A stretch of DNA of 64,000 bases from contig NZ_AP024884.1 of NCBI RefSeq assembly GCF_024346955.1, positions 1,054,001-1,118,000 on the forward strand, given 5' to 3'. The position numbers were made by a program, and so were the translations under genes. Shown here one piece after another: positions 35,059 through 44,260 of this stretch. The stretch's first letter is position 1, and every line of letters starts with the position of its first letter. The notes under the pieces were generated by a model. That model was not told the origin of the DNA and did not search any database. It worked only from the letters and a program-made list of their open reading frames with translations. This DNA comes from Vibrio mangrovi. GTDB lineage: Bacteria; Pseudomonadota; Gammaproteobacteria; Enterobacterales; Vibrionaceae.

Positions 35059-36021
35059 ATGACAACCGCTCGCTCACAACAGATTTGTCCTGAAATCACA
35101 CCATACTACCATTGCGTCTCCCGGTGTGTGCGACGCTCATTTCTATGTGGCTACGATAGTTACAGTGGTAAATCTTATGAACATCGGCGTGATTGGGTTG
35201 AATCACGGATATTTGAGTTAGCCGCAATTTATTGTATTCGCATTTGCTCCTACTCCGTGATGAGTAACCACTACCATCTGGTTGTCTTCATTGACAGAGA
35301 GGCAGCCCTGGCCCTTTCTGCATATGAAGTAATTGAACTATGGTGTACTGAACATCAGATGCCTCCGCTGATTGAGCGTTTTATCTCTGGACAACTGTTT
35401 TCTAAGGCAGAATACGATGCCTGTGATCAGATAATTGAAACCTGGCGTCAACGACTCTATTCCCTAAGCTGGTTGATGAAGGAGATTAATTATGAAATTG
35501 CAGTTCAGGCTAATAAAGAAGATCAATGTACCGGGCGCTTCTGGGAAGGTCGCTTTAAATCTCAGGTATTACTTGATGAGAAAGCATTACTGGCAGCAAT
35601 GGCCTATGTTGATCTCAACCCTATCAGAGCCAATATTGCCGAAATTCCTGAACAATCTGAACATACATCAATAAAAGCCCGGCTAATGACACTAAAACAG
35701 GGACAAACCGAGACACCACCACTTGCCAATTTTATGGGATGCGCACACCAAGGGAAACAGTATGGAATTCCCTTCAGACTAATGGATTACATCGAACTGG
35801 TGGATTGGCTCGGGCGACAAATCAGAGAAGGCAAACAAGGATATATTAACCAACGACAACCAAATATTCTGACCCGCCTATCCATCTCCCAACAGGAATG
35901 TCTTATCCTTTGTACCGAGCTTGAAAAGAAACCGAGGATTTGGATTGGCACCTCAGAACGGATCACCTTTGCCAAACATCATCTCAAACGACAGCGGATA
36001 GTGGGAATTTGTATCTCTTAA
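35059..36021 (+). CDS. REP-associated tyrosine transposase (Y1, HUH), copy 1
   Basis: The 320-residue protein starts with TPYYHCVSRCVRRSFLCG and holds the HUH motif MSNHYHLVV near residues 73-81. AQANKEDQCTGRFWEGRFKSQ and AAMAYVDLNPIRANIAE are typical of RAYT proteins, where a later Tyr cleaves single-stranded DNA. RAYT proteins are single-copy genes tied to dispersed REP hairpins. A second copy lies at 44579-45541. Motif-bearing ends flank it on both sides. Confidence 0.92.
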   Translation: MTTARSQQICPEITPYYHCVSRCVRRSFLCGYDSYSGKSYEHRRDWVESRIFELAAIYCIRICSYSVMSNHYHLVVFIDREAALALSAYEVIELWCTEHQMPPLIERFISGQLFSKAEYDACDQIIETWRQRLYSLSWLMKEINYEIAVQANKEDQCTGRFWEGRFKSQVLLDEKALLAAMAYVDLNPIRANIAEIPEQSEHTSIKARLMTLKQGQTETPPLANFMGCAHQGKQYGIPFRLMDYIELVDWLGRQIREGKQGYINQRQPNILTRLSISQQECLILCTELEKKPRIWIGTSERITFAKHHLKRQRIVGICIS

Positions 36022-36503
36022 TCTACAAGTTCCCCAAACCCAATTTAATTATTGGTGTATTGCGAGCATATCTTGATGATTTCACGTCTTCGTTCCATAA
36101 AATCAACTAACCTTTTCATTGCCTGATCCAAATCAGAAGGGCACTTCAGAGAGTACCATAGGGAAGAGTGATGGCTATGTGAGTATATTCCCTATGGTGA
36201 GCACTGTATTCTTTTAAGGTGTGTGTCCTTGTTATAAATTCACTTGTTAAATTGAGATTTATGCATAACACTCTTTTAGATACCTTCAAACCACCTTTCT
36301 TTGCATTAGGTTGTCGTCATTTACATAACAGATATTAAGTGGAATTATATTGATAACATGATGTTAAAGAGAATATAAATACATGCCATAATCAAAAATG
36401 AAACACGTATGAAATTGACATATTTGGAAAACTTAATAACCTCTACGCTTATGTAATTCATAGTATATTTATCACTAAACAATAACTACAAAGGTTAGGT
36501 TTT
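36022..36503. repeat. Hairpin and right-end motif of RAYT element 1; otherwise empty
   Basis: The gap holds an 11-bp perfect inverted repeat (ACCATAGGGAA at 36155-36165, its complement at 36188-36198) and GGTGTGTGTCC at 36218-36228. The stem looks like a REP hairpin, the known substrate of RAYT enzymes. No gene is seen. The 36340-36500 stretch is A+T rich and holds the next gene's promoter. Confidence 0.6.
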
Positions 36504-37397
36504 ATGTCGGCATCCAATAATCGAATTTTTTCGATAGTTTCTGAACAAGAAATATCCCGACTAGATGAAATGATGAAAAATTTCGACTTGGATGTTTCCA
36601 TTTCAATGTCTTATATAAGACGAATTCAGGGATTACAATTCAAACACTTGGAAAGACGATTCTCTGGAATTCAGGGGAATACATTAAAACGATACATGCA
36701 CCAAAGCTACCCTTCAATGCGTCCTCTCCATATAGTTGCTGCATACTCATGGATCACAATGGTTCCAATGACCGCATTTTTCACCAACTTAGGCAAAAAA
36801 AAGTTCTATAGTGGGATGAACAGCAACTTAGTCGAAGCACTTGCCTGTATCGGGCGCTTGCCTACAGAGACTCTGGACTCGTTTCTGGCAATGATCTGTA
36901 GCATGATAAACAAAGAGTCAAGGCTGGAATTTCTAACGTTCAGAAGCAAGCTAGAATCGGAATATGGAAAGATGGATGACCACAGTCATCTATTCCCTCC
37001 TGACATACTGGATCTCGACGTTTTTGCCATTGATTACTATCGTTCCGTCGCGATTGCAGTAAAAAAATTCCGAGAGGAAAATAATCTCTCAATCGCTACG
37101 ATGTCCAGAGTTCTTGGTTTATCAAAACACTCCTATAGTGCTTTAGAAAACCCCAATAAAACCACCCATTTCCCCGTATCAATCGGGTTTAGGGTAATGC
37201 AAGGCTTTCAGCTCAATACCCATGTTAATTTTACCAGTGAAATGAAATACTTCCCTGAATTTCATAAACTCAGACAGGTTCAACATATCCAACATGTTCG
37301 AGAGAGACTGACGGTTGAAGCATTGAGACGGCTTGGAGAAAGTGAGCGAGAATCAATGGTTAAAATTCTGATAATTTTATTAGACACATATAAATAA
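36504..37397 (+). CDS. Helix-turn-helix regulator-like protein, unknown
   Basis: The 297-residue protein is mostly helical. A helix-turn-helix appears near residues 188-215 (AVKKFREENNLSIATMSRVLGLSKHSYSALEN), like the XRE fold. The first 170 residues are not recognised. A+T content is higher than in the catabolic genes, which suits transfer. It stands alone between the RAYT element and the sensor pair. Target and ligand are unknown. Confidence 0.65.
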   Translation: MSASNNRIFSIVSEQEISRLDEMMKNFDLDVSISMSYIRRIQGLQFKHLERRFSGIQGNTLKRYMHQSYPSMRPLHIVAAYSWITMVPMTAFFTNLGKKKFYSGMNSNLVEALACIGRLPTETLDSFLAMICSMINKESRLEFLTFRSKLESEYGKMDDHSHLFPPDILDLDVFAIDYYRSVAIAVKKFREENNLSIATMSRVLGLSKHSYSALENPNKTTHFPVSIGFRVMQGFQLNTHVNFTSEMKYFPEFHKLRQVQHIQHVRERLTVEALRRLGESERESMVKILIILLDTYK

Positions 37398-37419
37398 GAA
37401 TACGCCTTCCACTAAATTT

Positions 37420-37437
37420 AAAGTGCCTGTCCTTATT
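37420..37437 (+). repeat. Dispersed AAAGTGCCTGTCCTTATT motif, copy 1
   Basis: An 18-base sequence identical to 42943-42960. Both are near RAYT-type ends and share GTCCTT with the element right end at 36224. They are likely solo remnants. Confidence 0.65.
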
Positions 37438-37604
37438 CGCTTCTTATTAACCTTTATTGCATGCCATCTATTTGATTTTCCGAAGCCCGATTACCCCTAA
37501 TGCCAGATATCGACTACAGTCTAAACAGGTGTTATCTATAATTTTCACATCTGGACTGTGCTCTCAGGATTAAGAAAGCACAACAGCAATCACTGGAGGA
37601 AGTC

Positions 37605-38759
37605 ATGGGTAAGGTAAACCAGATTCTGACAGGTCATTCTTGTGCAACTGATGCTGAGGCAGCCGTTGCAGAACTGAGCGCCCAGATCGCTCAGCCACAA
37701 ATAGCTTTGGTGGTTTTCTTCTGCTCCAGCCATTACGACTTGCAAAAACTGGCTGTAGCAATCAATCAACATTTACCTGGCATCACCGTTGTAGGCTGTA
37801 CCACTGCTGGTGAAATTGGTCCCTCTGGTTATCTGGAGCACAGCATTTCCGGCATGAGCTTTTCTGCTGCATGCTGTACAGCGGTAGTCGGCCATCTGGA
37901 TAATCTGCAATCTTTTGAAATCTCCCGTGGACGAAACTTTGCACAGGATCTGCTTCGTCAGTTGGAAAGCTCAGAATCTTATGTCGATACCAATCGTAGT
38001 TTTGGATTGCTGCTGATTGATGGTTTATCGGTACGGGAAGAACCGGTCACTCATGCTCTGCAAGATGGTCTGGGAACCATTCAGATGATCGGCGGTTCCG
38101 CCGGTGACGATCTGAAACTTGAACAAACCTGGGTATTCGTCGATGGTAAATTTCATACTGACAGCGCTGCGCTGATACTGATCAACACGACACTGCCGTT
38201 CCACCTGTTCAAAACCCAGCATTTTGTATCCAGCAACGAACGAATGGTCGTCACCGAGGTGGATGCAAAAAACCGGATAGTAAAAGAAATCAATGGATTA
38301 CCGGCAGCAGCAGAATATGCCCGTATCGTTAATGTAAAACCCGAGCAACTGACATCCGATCATTTTGCCGCCTGGCCGGTTGTCGTGATGATTGATGGCA
38401 CTGACTTTGTCCGCTCGATCCAGCACTCCAGTCCTGATGGCAGCCTGACATTTTATTGTGCGATTGATGAAGGTGTGGTGCTCAGAGTCGCTCGTGGAGA
38501 AGACATTCTGGGTAAACTGGAAGTGGCTCTTCAGGAACTGGAAGAGAGCTTAGGCCATATTCAGGGAATGTTGGTTTGTGACTGTATATTGCGCAGCCTA
38601 GAAGCGGCCCGTAATGGTAGCAAAGAGGCTGTTACACAGCTGCTGTGCCAACACAACGCTGTAGGGTTCAGCACCTATGGCGAGCAGTTTGGCGGGGTTC
38701 ATATTAACCAGACACTGACCGGAGTTGCTATTGGTAGCAAGGAGGAAACGGATGTCTGA
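37605..38759 (+). CDS. FIST-domain sensor, NosP/VpsV-like
   Basis: The 384-residue cytosolic protein has a FIST_N region (IALVVFFCSSHYDLQKLAVAI, VVGCTTAGEIGPSGY, residues about 30-200) and a FIST_C region (about 220-370, ending GVHINQTLTGVAIG). FIST proteins of this length include NosP, a haem protein sensing nitric oxide, and V. cholerae VpsV. It overlaps the following histidine kinase gene by eight bases, as NosP genes do with their kinases. Haem binding cannot be shown from sequence alone. The start follows GGAGG. Confidence 0.88.
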   Translation: MGKVNQILTGHSCATDAEAAVAELSAQIAQPQIALVVFFCSSHYDLQKLAVAINQHLPGITVVGCTTAGEIGPSGYLEHSISGMSFSAACCTAVVGHLDNLQSFEISRGRNFAQDLLRQLESSESYVDTNRSFGLLLIDGLSVREEPVTHALQDGLGTIQMIGGSAGDDLKLEQTWVFVDGKFHTDSAALILINTTLPFHLFKTQHFVSSNERMVVTEVDAKNRIVKEINGLPAAAEYARIVNVKPEQLTSDHFAAWPVVVMIDGTDFVRSIQHSSPDGSLTFYCAIDEGVVLRVARGEDILGKLEVALQELEESLGHIQGMLVCDCILRSLEAARNGSKEAVTQLLCQHNAVGFSTYGEQFGGVHINQTLTGVAIGSKEETDV

Positions 38760-39813
38760 GCAGGACAGTGACACAGAATCCCTGCGTCAGGAGATTGAGC
38801 GTCTCAACAAAGTGGTGACTTCTCTGATGGATCGGGCAGAGCGTGAGGCAAACAAACTGACCGGGAATTACGGCTTGTTTCAGGATGCCGTCATGCTGGA
38901 AAATCAGGTGCGTCGCCGGACTGCGGAACTGGAATCTGCATTACGCGAAAATGAACGGATAAACCGCGATTTAACCCGGGAACGGGAAGAACAGCGTAAA
39001 TTGATCAAAAAGCTGGAAGATGCCCATAATCAGTTGCTGCAATCGGAAAAATTAGCATCTATTGGTCAACTGGCCGCAGGTGTCGCCCACGAAATTAATA
39101 ACCCGATTGGTTTTGTCAATTCCAATCTGGATATGCTGGAAGAGTATGTTGGCCAGTTGCTTCAGCTGCTTGATAAATACTCAGGGTGCGAAACGGAGTT
39201 ATCACCTGAGTCACAAGCACCAATAGCAACGCATAAACAGAAGATCGACATCGACTATCTGCGTCAGGACATCGTTACCTTAGTTCACGAATCCATTGAT
39301 GGTGTGGCACGCGTGCGCAGAATTGTGCAGGATTTACGTGACTTCTCACGCCCCAGCGACTCCGAGTGGCAAAGTGCAGACATTCATGCCTGTATCGACA
39401 GTACACTCAATGTGGTCTGGAATGAAATCAAGTTCAAGGCAGAAGTGGTCCGTGAATATGGAGAAATCCCCCATATTGAGTGCTTACCATCCCAGTTAAA
39501 TCAGGTCTTCCTGAATTTGCTGGTCAACGCAGCTCAGGCCATTGCTGAGTGGGGAACCATTACGATACGTACAGCAATGGACAATGATCAGGTCGTTATC
39601 TCAATCAGTGATGATGGCGTCGGAATCGATGAAAAAGTCATCGCCCAGATCTTTGATCCTTTCTTTACCACCAAACCGATTGGCAAAGGAACAGGACTGG
39701 GACTTTCGGTGACTTATGGCATTATTGAAAAACACGGCGGTCGTATCGAAGTTGATTCCACTCTGGGGAAAGGAACCACTTTCACCATACATCTTCCGAT
39801 AAAGCGTTCCTGA
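38752..39813 (+). CDS. Sensor histidine kinase paired with the FIST protein
   Basis: The 353-residue soluble kinase starts at the ATG at 38752, within the FIST stop (ATGTCTGA). A coiled coil fills residues 8-98. The phospho-acceptor His113 lies in GVAHEINNPIGFVNSN. N, G1 and G2 boxes follow (NLLVNAAQAI, ISDDGVGI, GLGLSVTYGII). No membrane segment and no receiver domain are present, so a separate histidine phosphotransfer protein or regulator is needed. The FIST partner presumably gates it, as VpsV is reported to do for VpsS. Confidence 0.9.
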   Translation: MSEQDSDTESLRQEIERLNKVVTSLMDRAEREANKLTGNYGLFQDAVMLENQVRRRTAELESALRENERINRDLTREREEQRKLIKKLEDAHNQLLQSEKLASIGQLAAGVAHEINNPIGFVNSNLDMLEEYVGQLLQLLDKYSGCETELSPESQAPIATHKQKIDIDYLRQDIVTLVHESIDGVARVRRIVQDLRDFSRPSDSEWQSADIHACIDSTLNVVWNEIKFKAEVVREYGEIPHIECLPSQLNQVFLNLLVNAAQAIAEWGTITIRTAMDNDQVVISISDDGVGIDEKVIAQIFDPFFTTKPIGKGTGLGLSVTYGIIEKHGGRIEVDSTLGKGTTFTIHLPIKRS

Positions 39814-39816
39814 ATT

Positions 39817-39839
39817 TTTCTGTTTATACAGATTTTTTT
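39817..39839. terminator. Small bidirectional terminator between convergent genes
   Basis: TCTGT (39819-39823) pairs with ACAGA (39828-39832) and is followed by seven T on the forward strand and AAAAATTC context on the other. It lies between the kinase stop and the converging methyltransferase stop. Confidence 0.55.
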
Positions 39840-40444
39840 ACCACCAACAAGAACAGTGGATAAACACCTTCAACCCCATCATCGTTCTTCTTGCGAATCT
39901 CGAAATACTGCTCTGTGCTTTGTACGATAAATCCTGAACTTTCCGCAATGGCGACCAATTCCGGAATATCAAATCCATTGTGTCCGGAAAACTCCGGATG
40001 ATGTTGATGAAATGAACCATCTTCCTGATAAAGATCGGCAATAATCATCGTTCCCCGGCTTTCCAGAACATCATATGCATCAGCAAAAAATCCCTTCACA
40101 TCAGGAATATGATGCAACGTCATTAATGTCACGATTGCTGAATATTTTGAGTTTAACTCTGACAAACGCTCTATCTGATGAGTATGGATATTACTGATAT
40201 CTGCTTCATCAATTTTCTTCTGCGCAACATTCAGCATTTCCTGCGATGAATCGGCAAGATGAACATGGGTAAAAGTATCCCGGAACTGAACACCCAACAA
40301 GCCAGTGCCACTACCGAAATCAACAATACTGTCGTACGACTGAAAACCAATTTCCTTCACTCTTTCAGCAGTAACCTTCGACCGCTCAACCTTCATCGGG
40401 TTACTGTCCCAGGAGCTTGCTACAGAATCAAAATAATGGCTCAT
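39824..40444 (-). CDS. Class I SAM-dependent methyltransferase
   Basis: The 206-residue protein has motif I in IVDFGSGTGLLGVQF (near residues 41-55), the acidic end of strand 2 (HLADSSQEML), and VTLMTLHHIPDVKGFF after motif III. This architecture is shared by small-molecule methyltransferases. Substrate is not identifiable. It starts at the ATG at 40444. Confidence 0.88.
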   Translation of the reverse strand: MSHYFDSVASSWDSNPMKVERSKVTAERVKEIGFQSYDSIVDFGSGTGLLGVQFRDTFTHVHLADSSQEMLNVAQKKIDEADISNIHTHQIERLSELNSKYSAIVTLMTLHHIPDVKGFFADAYDVLESRGTMIIADLYQEDGSFHQHHPEFSGHNGFDIPELVAIAESSGFIVQSTEQYFEIRKKNDDGVEGVYPLFLLVVKKSV

Positions 40445-40546
40445 GGTGCTTCCTTGTGTTTAAAAAATCTGGAGAGAATGGATTTTCATCATATCTTACC
40501 TTTGGGGAAGATACATATGGTTTGTTGTATTTGCCTGTGGTGGTAT

Positions 40547-40563
40547 TGAGGTGTGTGTTTGGT
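40547..40563 (+). repeat. Solo RAYT-like end motif
   Basis: GAGGTGTGTGTTTGG with a following TTATTT resembles the right ends at 36218 and 42894. No transposase gene accompanies it. Confidence 0.5.
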
Positions 40564-40733
40564 TTATTTCGTTCCAGCAAAATTCGTGACACATATTTTG
40601 TTAATTGATTTGACTTGTATGTCATGTTAATGACCGAATGATCTCAAACACCACATTTCGTTACTCACCGAAGTATCCATTTTCTATTTGGCTATAGTGT
40701 CCGTAAATCAGTCACATCACCGAAGGAAAAATA

Positions 40734-41039
40734 ATGATAGCGGTTCTTTTTGAGGTAGAAGCCATACCAGGCAAGAAAATGCGCTACTTCCAACTCGCGG
40801 AACAGTTACGGCCTCTGCTCGCCGATATTGATGGTTTTATTTCTGTTGAACGATTTCAAAGTACCACAAACCCAGAAAAATTTATCTCATTATCTTGGTG
40901 GAGCCATGAACAAGCAATCAAGCAATGGAAACAGAATATCCAGCATCAACTAGCACAGAATGAAGGCAAAGAAACGATTTTTTCTTCTTATAAAATTCGG
41001 ATTCTCAACTTAACCAGAGAATATGGTCCCAACCAATAA
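40734..41039 (+). CDS. Antibiotic biosynthesis monooxygenase (ABM) domain protein
   Basis: The 101-residue protein is a single ABM ferredoxin-like barrel: MIAVLFEVEAIPGK, FQLAEQLRPLLADIDGFISVERFQS, FISLSWWSHEQAIKQWK. Family members are small oxygenases or haem-degrading dimers, and many have no known activity. It follows AGGA. A short ACT-like fragment lies 14 bases downstream and may have been part of the same operon. Confidence 0.85.
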   Translation: MIAVLFEVEAIPGKKMRYFQLAEQLRPLLADIDGFISVERFQSTTNPEKFISLSWWSHEQAIKQWKQNIQHQLAQNEGKETIFSSYKIRILNLTREYGPNQ

Positions 41040-41052
41040 AAGAGAAAAAGAT

Positions 41053-41151
41053 ATGTATAACATTCATATTATTTTAAACAATAATCCGGGGGATCTTGCC
41101 CGGCTTAGGACAATTCTTGGTAATAACGGTGTGAATATCATAACTCAATAA
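41053..41151 (+). pseudogene. Truncated ACT-domain fragment
   Basis: A 32-residue frame (YNIHIILNNNPGDLARLRTI, then LGNNGVNI) matches the first strand and helix of an ACT domain and then stops at a TAA. The rest of the fold is absent. It has a purine-rich leader and may still be translated. Confidence 0.6.
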
Positions 41152-41235
41152 TTATAGTCCCTATGCGAATTGCTTGATACTCATAACGAATAACTATACA
41201 GTTGCGCAAACAGTAACCAAGAATTGGTAAGTCTG

Positions 41236-41949
41236 ATGCTGGATCATCAAAAGGACGTTTCATCAGAATGGGAAACATATATTCCGGAATTATCAATGGC
41301 AACTCTGGCAGCCGCGATGTCCGACACCTCACGGATGAAAATTCTTTGTGCACTGATGGACGGGCGGGCATGGACAGCCACAGAACTCTGTTCGGTGGCA
41401 GATATCGCCCCATCAACAACGAGTGCTCATTTATCCCGTCTGTTAAAAGCAAATCTAATTACCTGTTTATCTCAGGGGCGCCACCGATATTTTCGTCTTT
41501 ATAGTTCACACATTGCTTCATTTCTGGAAAATATGATGGGAGTTTCTTTTCATACAACTCACCCATCACGCAAGAAAGTACCACAAGAGTTATTAAAAGC
41601 GAGAACATGCTACGACCATCTAGCCGGTGAAATCGCGGTGCAAATCTACGATTTTTTATCAAAAAACCAATGGATTACCGATGACGGAAACAATTTAACA
41701 AAATCTGGCAGAGAGGGATTTACACAATTAGGTATTCATTTTGATGAGAAAGTAAAACGCAAGAAATGCTGTGCATGTCTGGACTGGAGTGAACGAAAGT
41801 TTCATCTTGGCGGACATGCTGGAGCGATGCTGTTTGAGTTTTTTGAAACAAATAACTGGATTCAAAGAGTCACCGGATATCGAGAAGTCATCATTACAAA
41901 GCAAGGGCACCGTGCTCTTAGAAAATATTTTAGCCTAGAGACTGAGTAA
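41236..41949 (+). CDS. ArsR-family winged-helix regulator
   Basis: From the ATG at 41236 the protein has 237 residues. The winged helix occupies about residues 22-95 (LAAAMSDTSRMKILCALMDG, ATELCSVADIAPSTTSAHLSRLL, LITCLSQGRHRYFRLYS). The C-terminal half holds a C-C pair (KKCCACLDWSERKFHLGGHAGAML) that repeats in related ArsR-type proteins of about 230 residues and could bind a metal or be redox active. It sits downstream of the ABM gene. Its ligand and targets are unknown. Confidence 0.85.
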   Translation: MLDHQKDVSSEWETYIPELSMATLAAAMSDTSRMKILCALMDGRAWTATELCSVADIAPSTTSAHLSRLLKANLITCLSQGRHRYFRLYSSHIASFLENMMGVSFHTTHPSRKKVPQELLKARTCYDHLAGEIAVQIYDFLSKNQWITDDGNNLTKSGREGFTQLGIHFDEKVKRKKCCACLDWSERKFHLGGHAGAMLFEFFETNNWIQRVTGYREVIITKQGHRALRKYFSLETE

Positions 41950-42154
41950 AACAGGGAGTTATTCCTATCATAATTCAGTTTACCATTAGTCGCTAATACT
42001 AAGCCTGTAGAAATGAATGTACATAATTTCAATAAATAAAAATATCAACCCAATAAGTCCAGAATAATGCTTCGTTACACTTCGATTGTTTTTATATAAT
42101 AACGAGATCTATACTCACTGAGATAAGCAAGTTGACTCACAGTGAGTGTATTTC

Positions 42155-42835
42155 ATGTATATGAAAGTAGAAAGAATAAAAAACAATCATCAGTCGGTCA
42201 CTCATACTATCGATGAAAGAAAAGAAGGTGTGATTCAAAAACGTGGTTTCTTCGATCACAGACCAGAATCGATCAACCAACCAAGTATGAAATATTTAAT
42301 TGATAATCGCTCTACTGTTTTTCAGCTTCATACAGCATCGAAACAACCCATACAATTTGTCAGAGGAGTGAATAAACAAGAGAGAACTCGACATTTAAAT
42401 GATGTGACATCACTGCGCGGGCATATCATGTATGCCCGAGATCATCCGGTCAAAACAAGAAAAGCAGGACGCAAATCTCAGGCACGGAGCTCAGTGAAAA
42501 AGAAATTAACCCCGAGAGAGCGTTTCTTTACTCATACTGAAGGGCATTACGTCAGAACACTAAATAAAAGAAATGTTACAGTCAGAGCACACGTGGATGA
42601 AGAAAATAAAGTAATGACGCACGTGTTACAAGGACGTTTGGATATGTGTAAAAACTGTCAGCAATTTTTACTACCGGAACTGAAAAGAAAATACCCGCGA
42701 TACACCCATCAAGTACATTATTCTTTTCATGATTTAACCGGCTCCAGAACCTTCTGGAACAAACTAGGTAAGAAGAAAATGGTCACGAGAGTTGGTAATG
42801 ATACCATAACAAGGTACAACGAATCAGAAAGATAG
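42155..42835 (+). CDS. Putative deaminase-fold toxin or effector
   Basis: From the ATG at 42155 (GTGAG about eight bases upstream) the protein has 226 residues. It is strongly basic and has no signal peptide. Residues about 120-205 follow the order of deaminase-superfamily toxins: RFFTHTEGHYVRTL (His-x-Glu), NVTVRAHVDEEN, CKNCQQFLLPELKRKYP (CxxC with the helix and YP turn), then HQVHYSFHD. His, Glu and two Cys would bind zinc. A strand carrying VLQGRLD separates the motifs. No adjacent immunity gene is obvious. Alternatively it is a nuclease-like toxin; certainty is moderate. Confidence 0.55.
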   Translation: MYMKVERIKNNHQSVTHTIDERKEGVIQKRGFFDHRPESINQPSMKYLIDNRSTVFQLHTASKQPIQFVRGVNKQERTRHLNDVTSLRGHIMYARDHPVKTRKAGRKSQARSSVKKKLTPRERFFTHTEGHYVRTLNKRNVTVRAHVDEENKVMTHVLQGRLDMCKNCQQFLLPELKRKYPRYTHQVHYSFHDLTGSRTFWNKLGKKKMVTRVGNDTITRYNESER

Positions 42836-42848
42836 CAACTTTTCGTCA

Positions 42849-42960
42849 TCCTTCCCCCTAATTGTAATTCCATATGTACCGTTACAAGGAGATTGAGGTG
42901 TGTGCCCGGTTTATTTGAGCATACATATACGATGAGGGATTTAAAGTGCCTGTCCTTATT
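42849..42960 (+). repeat. cobT-like scrap plus RAYT end motifs
   Basis: CCTTCCCCCTAATTGTAATT with following CCATATG (42852-42878) is nearly identical to part of cobT (47308-47334). GAGGTGTGTGCCCGG lies near 42894-42908, and the AAAGTGCCTGTCCTTATT motif at 42943-42960 repeats that at 37420. The rest to 43150 shows only a toxin fragment. Confidence 0.55.
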
Positions 42961-43017
42961 AGCTCCTGCTTATTAGCTTCACCCAACCAAGAAAATCATC
43001 AGTTCCCCGATGACTGA

Positions 43018-43110
43018 AAGCGAATCAAGCACGGCTCTTATCTGATCCGGATTCGCGACAACCGAATTCTTTTTGTATATTTTTATACCAATTCAGTACA
43101 GTCATGAGTC
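43018..43110 (+). pseudogene. RelE/HigB-like toxin fragment
   Basis: A frame reading KRIKHGSYLIRIRDNRILFV, then YFYTNS, resembles the C-terminal strands of RelE/HigB toxins. It has no start or antitoxin partner and is only about 30 codons long. Weakly supported. Confidence 0.4.
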
Positions 43111-43141
43111 ACATGAAACGCTTGCAAGTGAGTTGGAACGA

Positions 43142-43177
43142 CAAAAGAAAAGGCTCTGAAATTAAATTCTCAGAGCC
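43142..43177 (-). terminator. Terminator of the serine protease gene
   Basis: On the reverse strand GGCTCTGA (43177-43170) pairs with TCAGAGCC (43159-43152), followed by TTTTCTTTT. It lies about 95 bases after the protease stop. Confidence 0.85.
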
Positions 43178-43270
43178 TTTATCAGCAGCTTCGAGCAGCG
43201 TTCAACCGAGCTGCTTCACTGATCGGCATAAGTAAAACCTGCCTCTTCTCTTATCACTACCTATTAAAGA

Positions 43271-44260
43271 TTAATGGGAAGCGATCCACTGTTTCAGTGT
43301 ATTGTATACGGAGCTGGTCATCCGAGTACCACAGTTACGGGAAGATGAACCGGTTGTATGAATGCCACGCACGTAGTTATTCTTATCCCGGATACCGCTG
43401 CCACTTTGGCCACCGGCTGTATCCAGCGTATAGCAGACACGATAAGAAGAAATGGTATTGGTCGCACCGGAGTCAGTCCACAGCGTCCAGTGTGTTTTAT
43501 CACCCGGATATCCGGTCACCGAATGAGTACCGCCGGAATAAACGCCCCAACCAGAAGACCCACCATGTGGTGCTTTTTGCAACACGATTAACCCATAATC
43601 ATAATTAGAATTACGGTTATCAAACCAAGCTTTGGTGGTGACCGCAGTTTTCCACCCTGTGGTTCCCCAAGGTTTTGCAGAACCATTCTGCCCGGCGGCG
43701 AAATCCAGATTCTTATACCAGCTACCACGACCGTCTGCCACACAGTGGCCCGCTGTCAGTACATATTTATTACCAATTAGTGTACCAGTACATCCCACTG
43801 AAATGTGGCCGATATAGTTGTAAGGTGAAACAGTTGTATTAGTGATCCGGGTTCGATCATCACTACCAATGACCACCCCCTGAATATCCTCTTCTTCTCC
43901 GGTCACTTCAGGTTTCACCGTTGATTCCTGTTCCGGTGTAGTAAATAAAGTGGCATCCAGACCCAGATCATCAAATGTTCTAATTGCGTCCTCAAGTGCT
44001 TGCAGTGTTTCTGCTGAAATCTCAGCGGTGGATTGATTTCCCTCACGATCAACGGCAATTGCGCTCATTGCATCTGCCCGGTCAACAACAGAGTCACTGA
44101 ACGTCGGATCATCATTGGTAAATTCCGGCGGCTCAACTATATTAACACCATCAATAAAGTTAGCTTTCTGAGCGATTTCGGTAAATAGTGCTAAATCACT
44201 GGCCTGAACACCCAGTGAGCACAGACCAATGATTGAGAGGGATAAGATTCTAAACTTCAT
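43271..44260 (-). CDS. Secreted trypsin/V8-like serine protease
   Basis: The ATG at 44260 follows AAGGA and gives 329 residues with a signal peptide (KFRILSLSIIGLCSLGVQA). A propeptide of roughly 110 residues precedes the catalytic domain. The triad is visible as His in YVLTAGHCVADG, Asp in NYDYGLIVL and Ser in GGQSGSGI, near residues 170, 223 and 285. GQSGSG is usual in glutamyl endopeptidase-like proteases. It is exported and probably self-processed. It has its own terminator. Confidence 0.9.
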   Translation of the reverse strand: MKFRILSLSIIGLCSLGVQASDLALFTEIAQKANFIDGVNIVEPPEFTNDDPTFSDSVVDRADAMSAIAVDREGNQSTAEISAETLQALEDAIRTFDDLGLDATLFTTPEQESTVKPEVTGEEEDIQGVVIGSDDRTRITNTTVSPYNYIGHISVGCTGTLIGNKYVLTAGHCVADGRGSWYKNLDFAAGQNGSAKPWGTTGWKTAVTTKAWFDNRNSNYDYGLIVLQKAPHGGSSGWGVYSGGTHSVTGYPGDKTHWTLWTDSGATNTISSYRVCYTLDTAGGQSGSGIRDKNNYVRGIHTTGSSSRNCGTRMTSSVYNTLKQWIASH

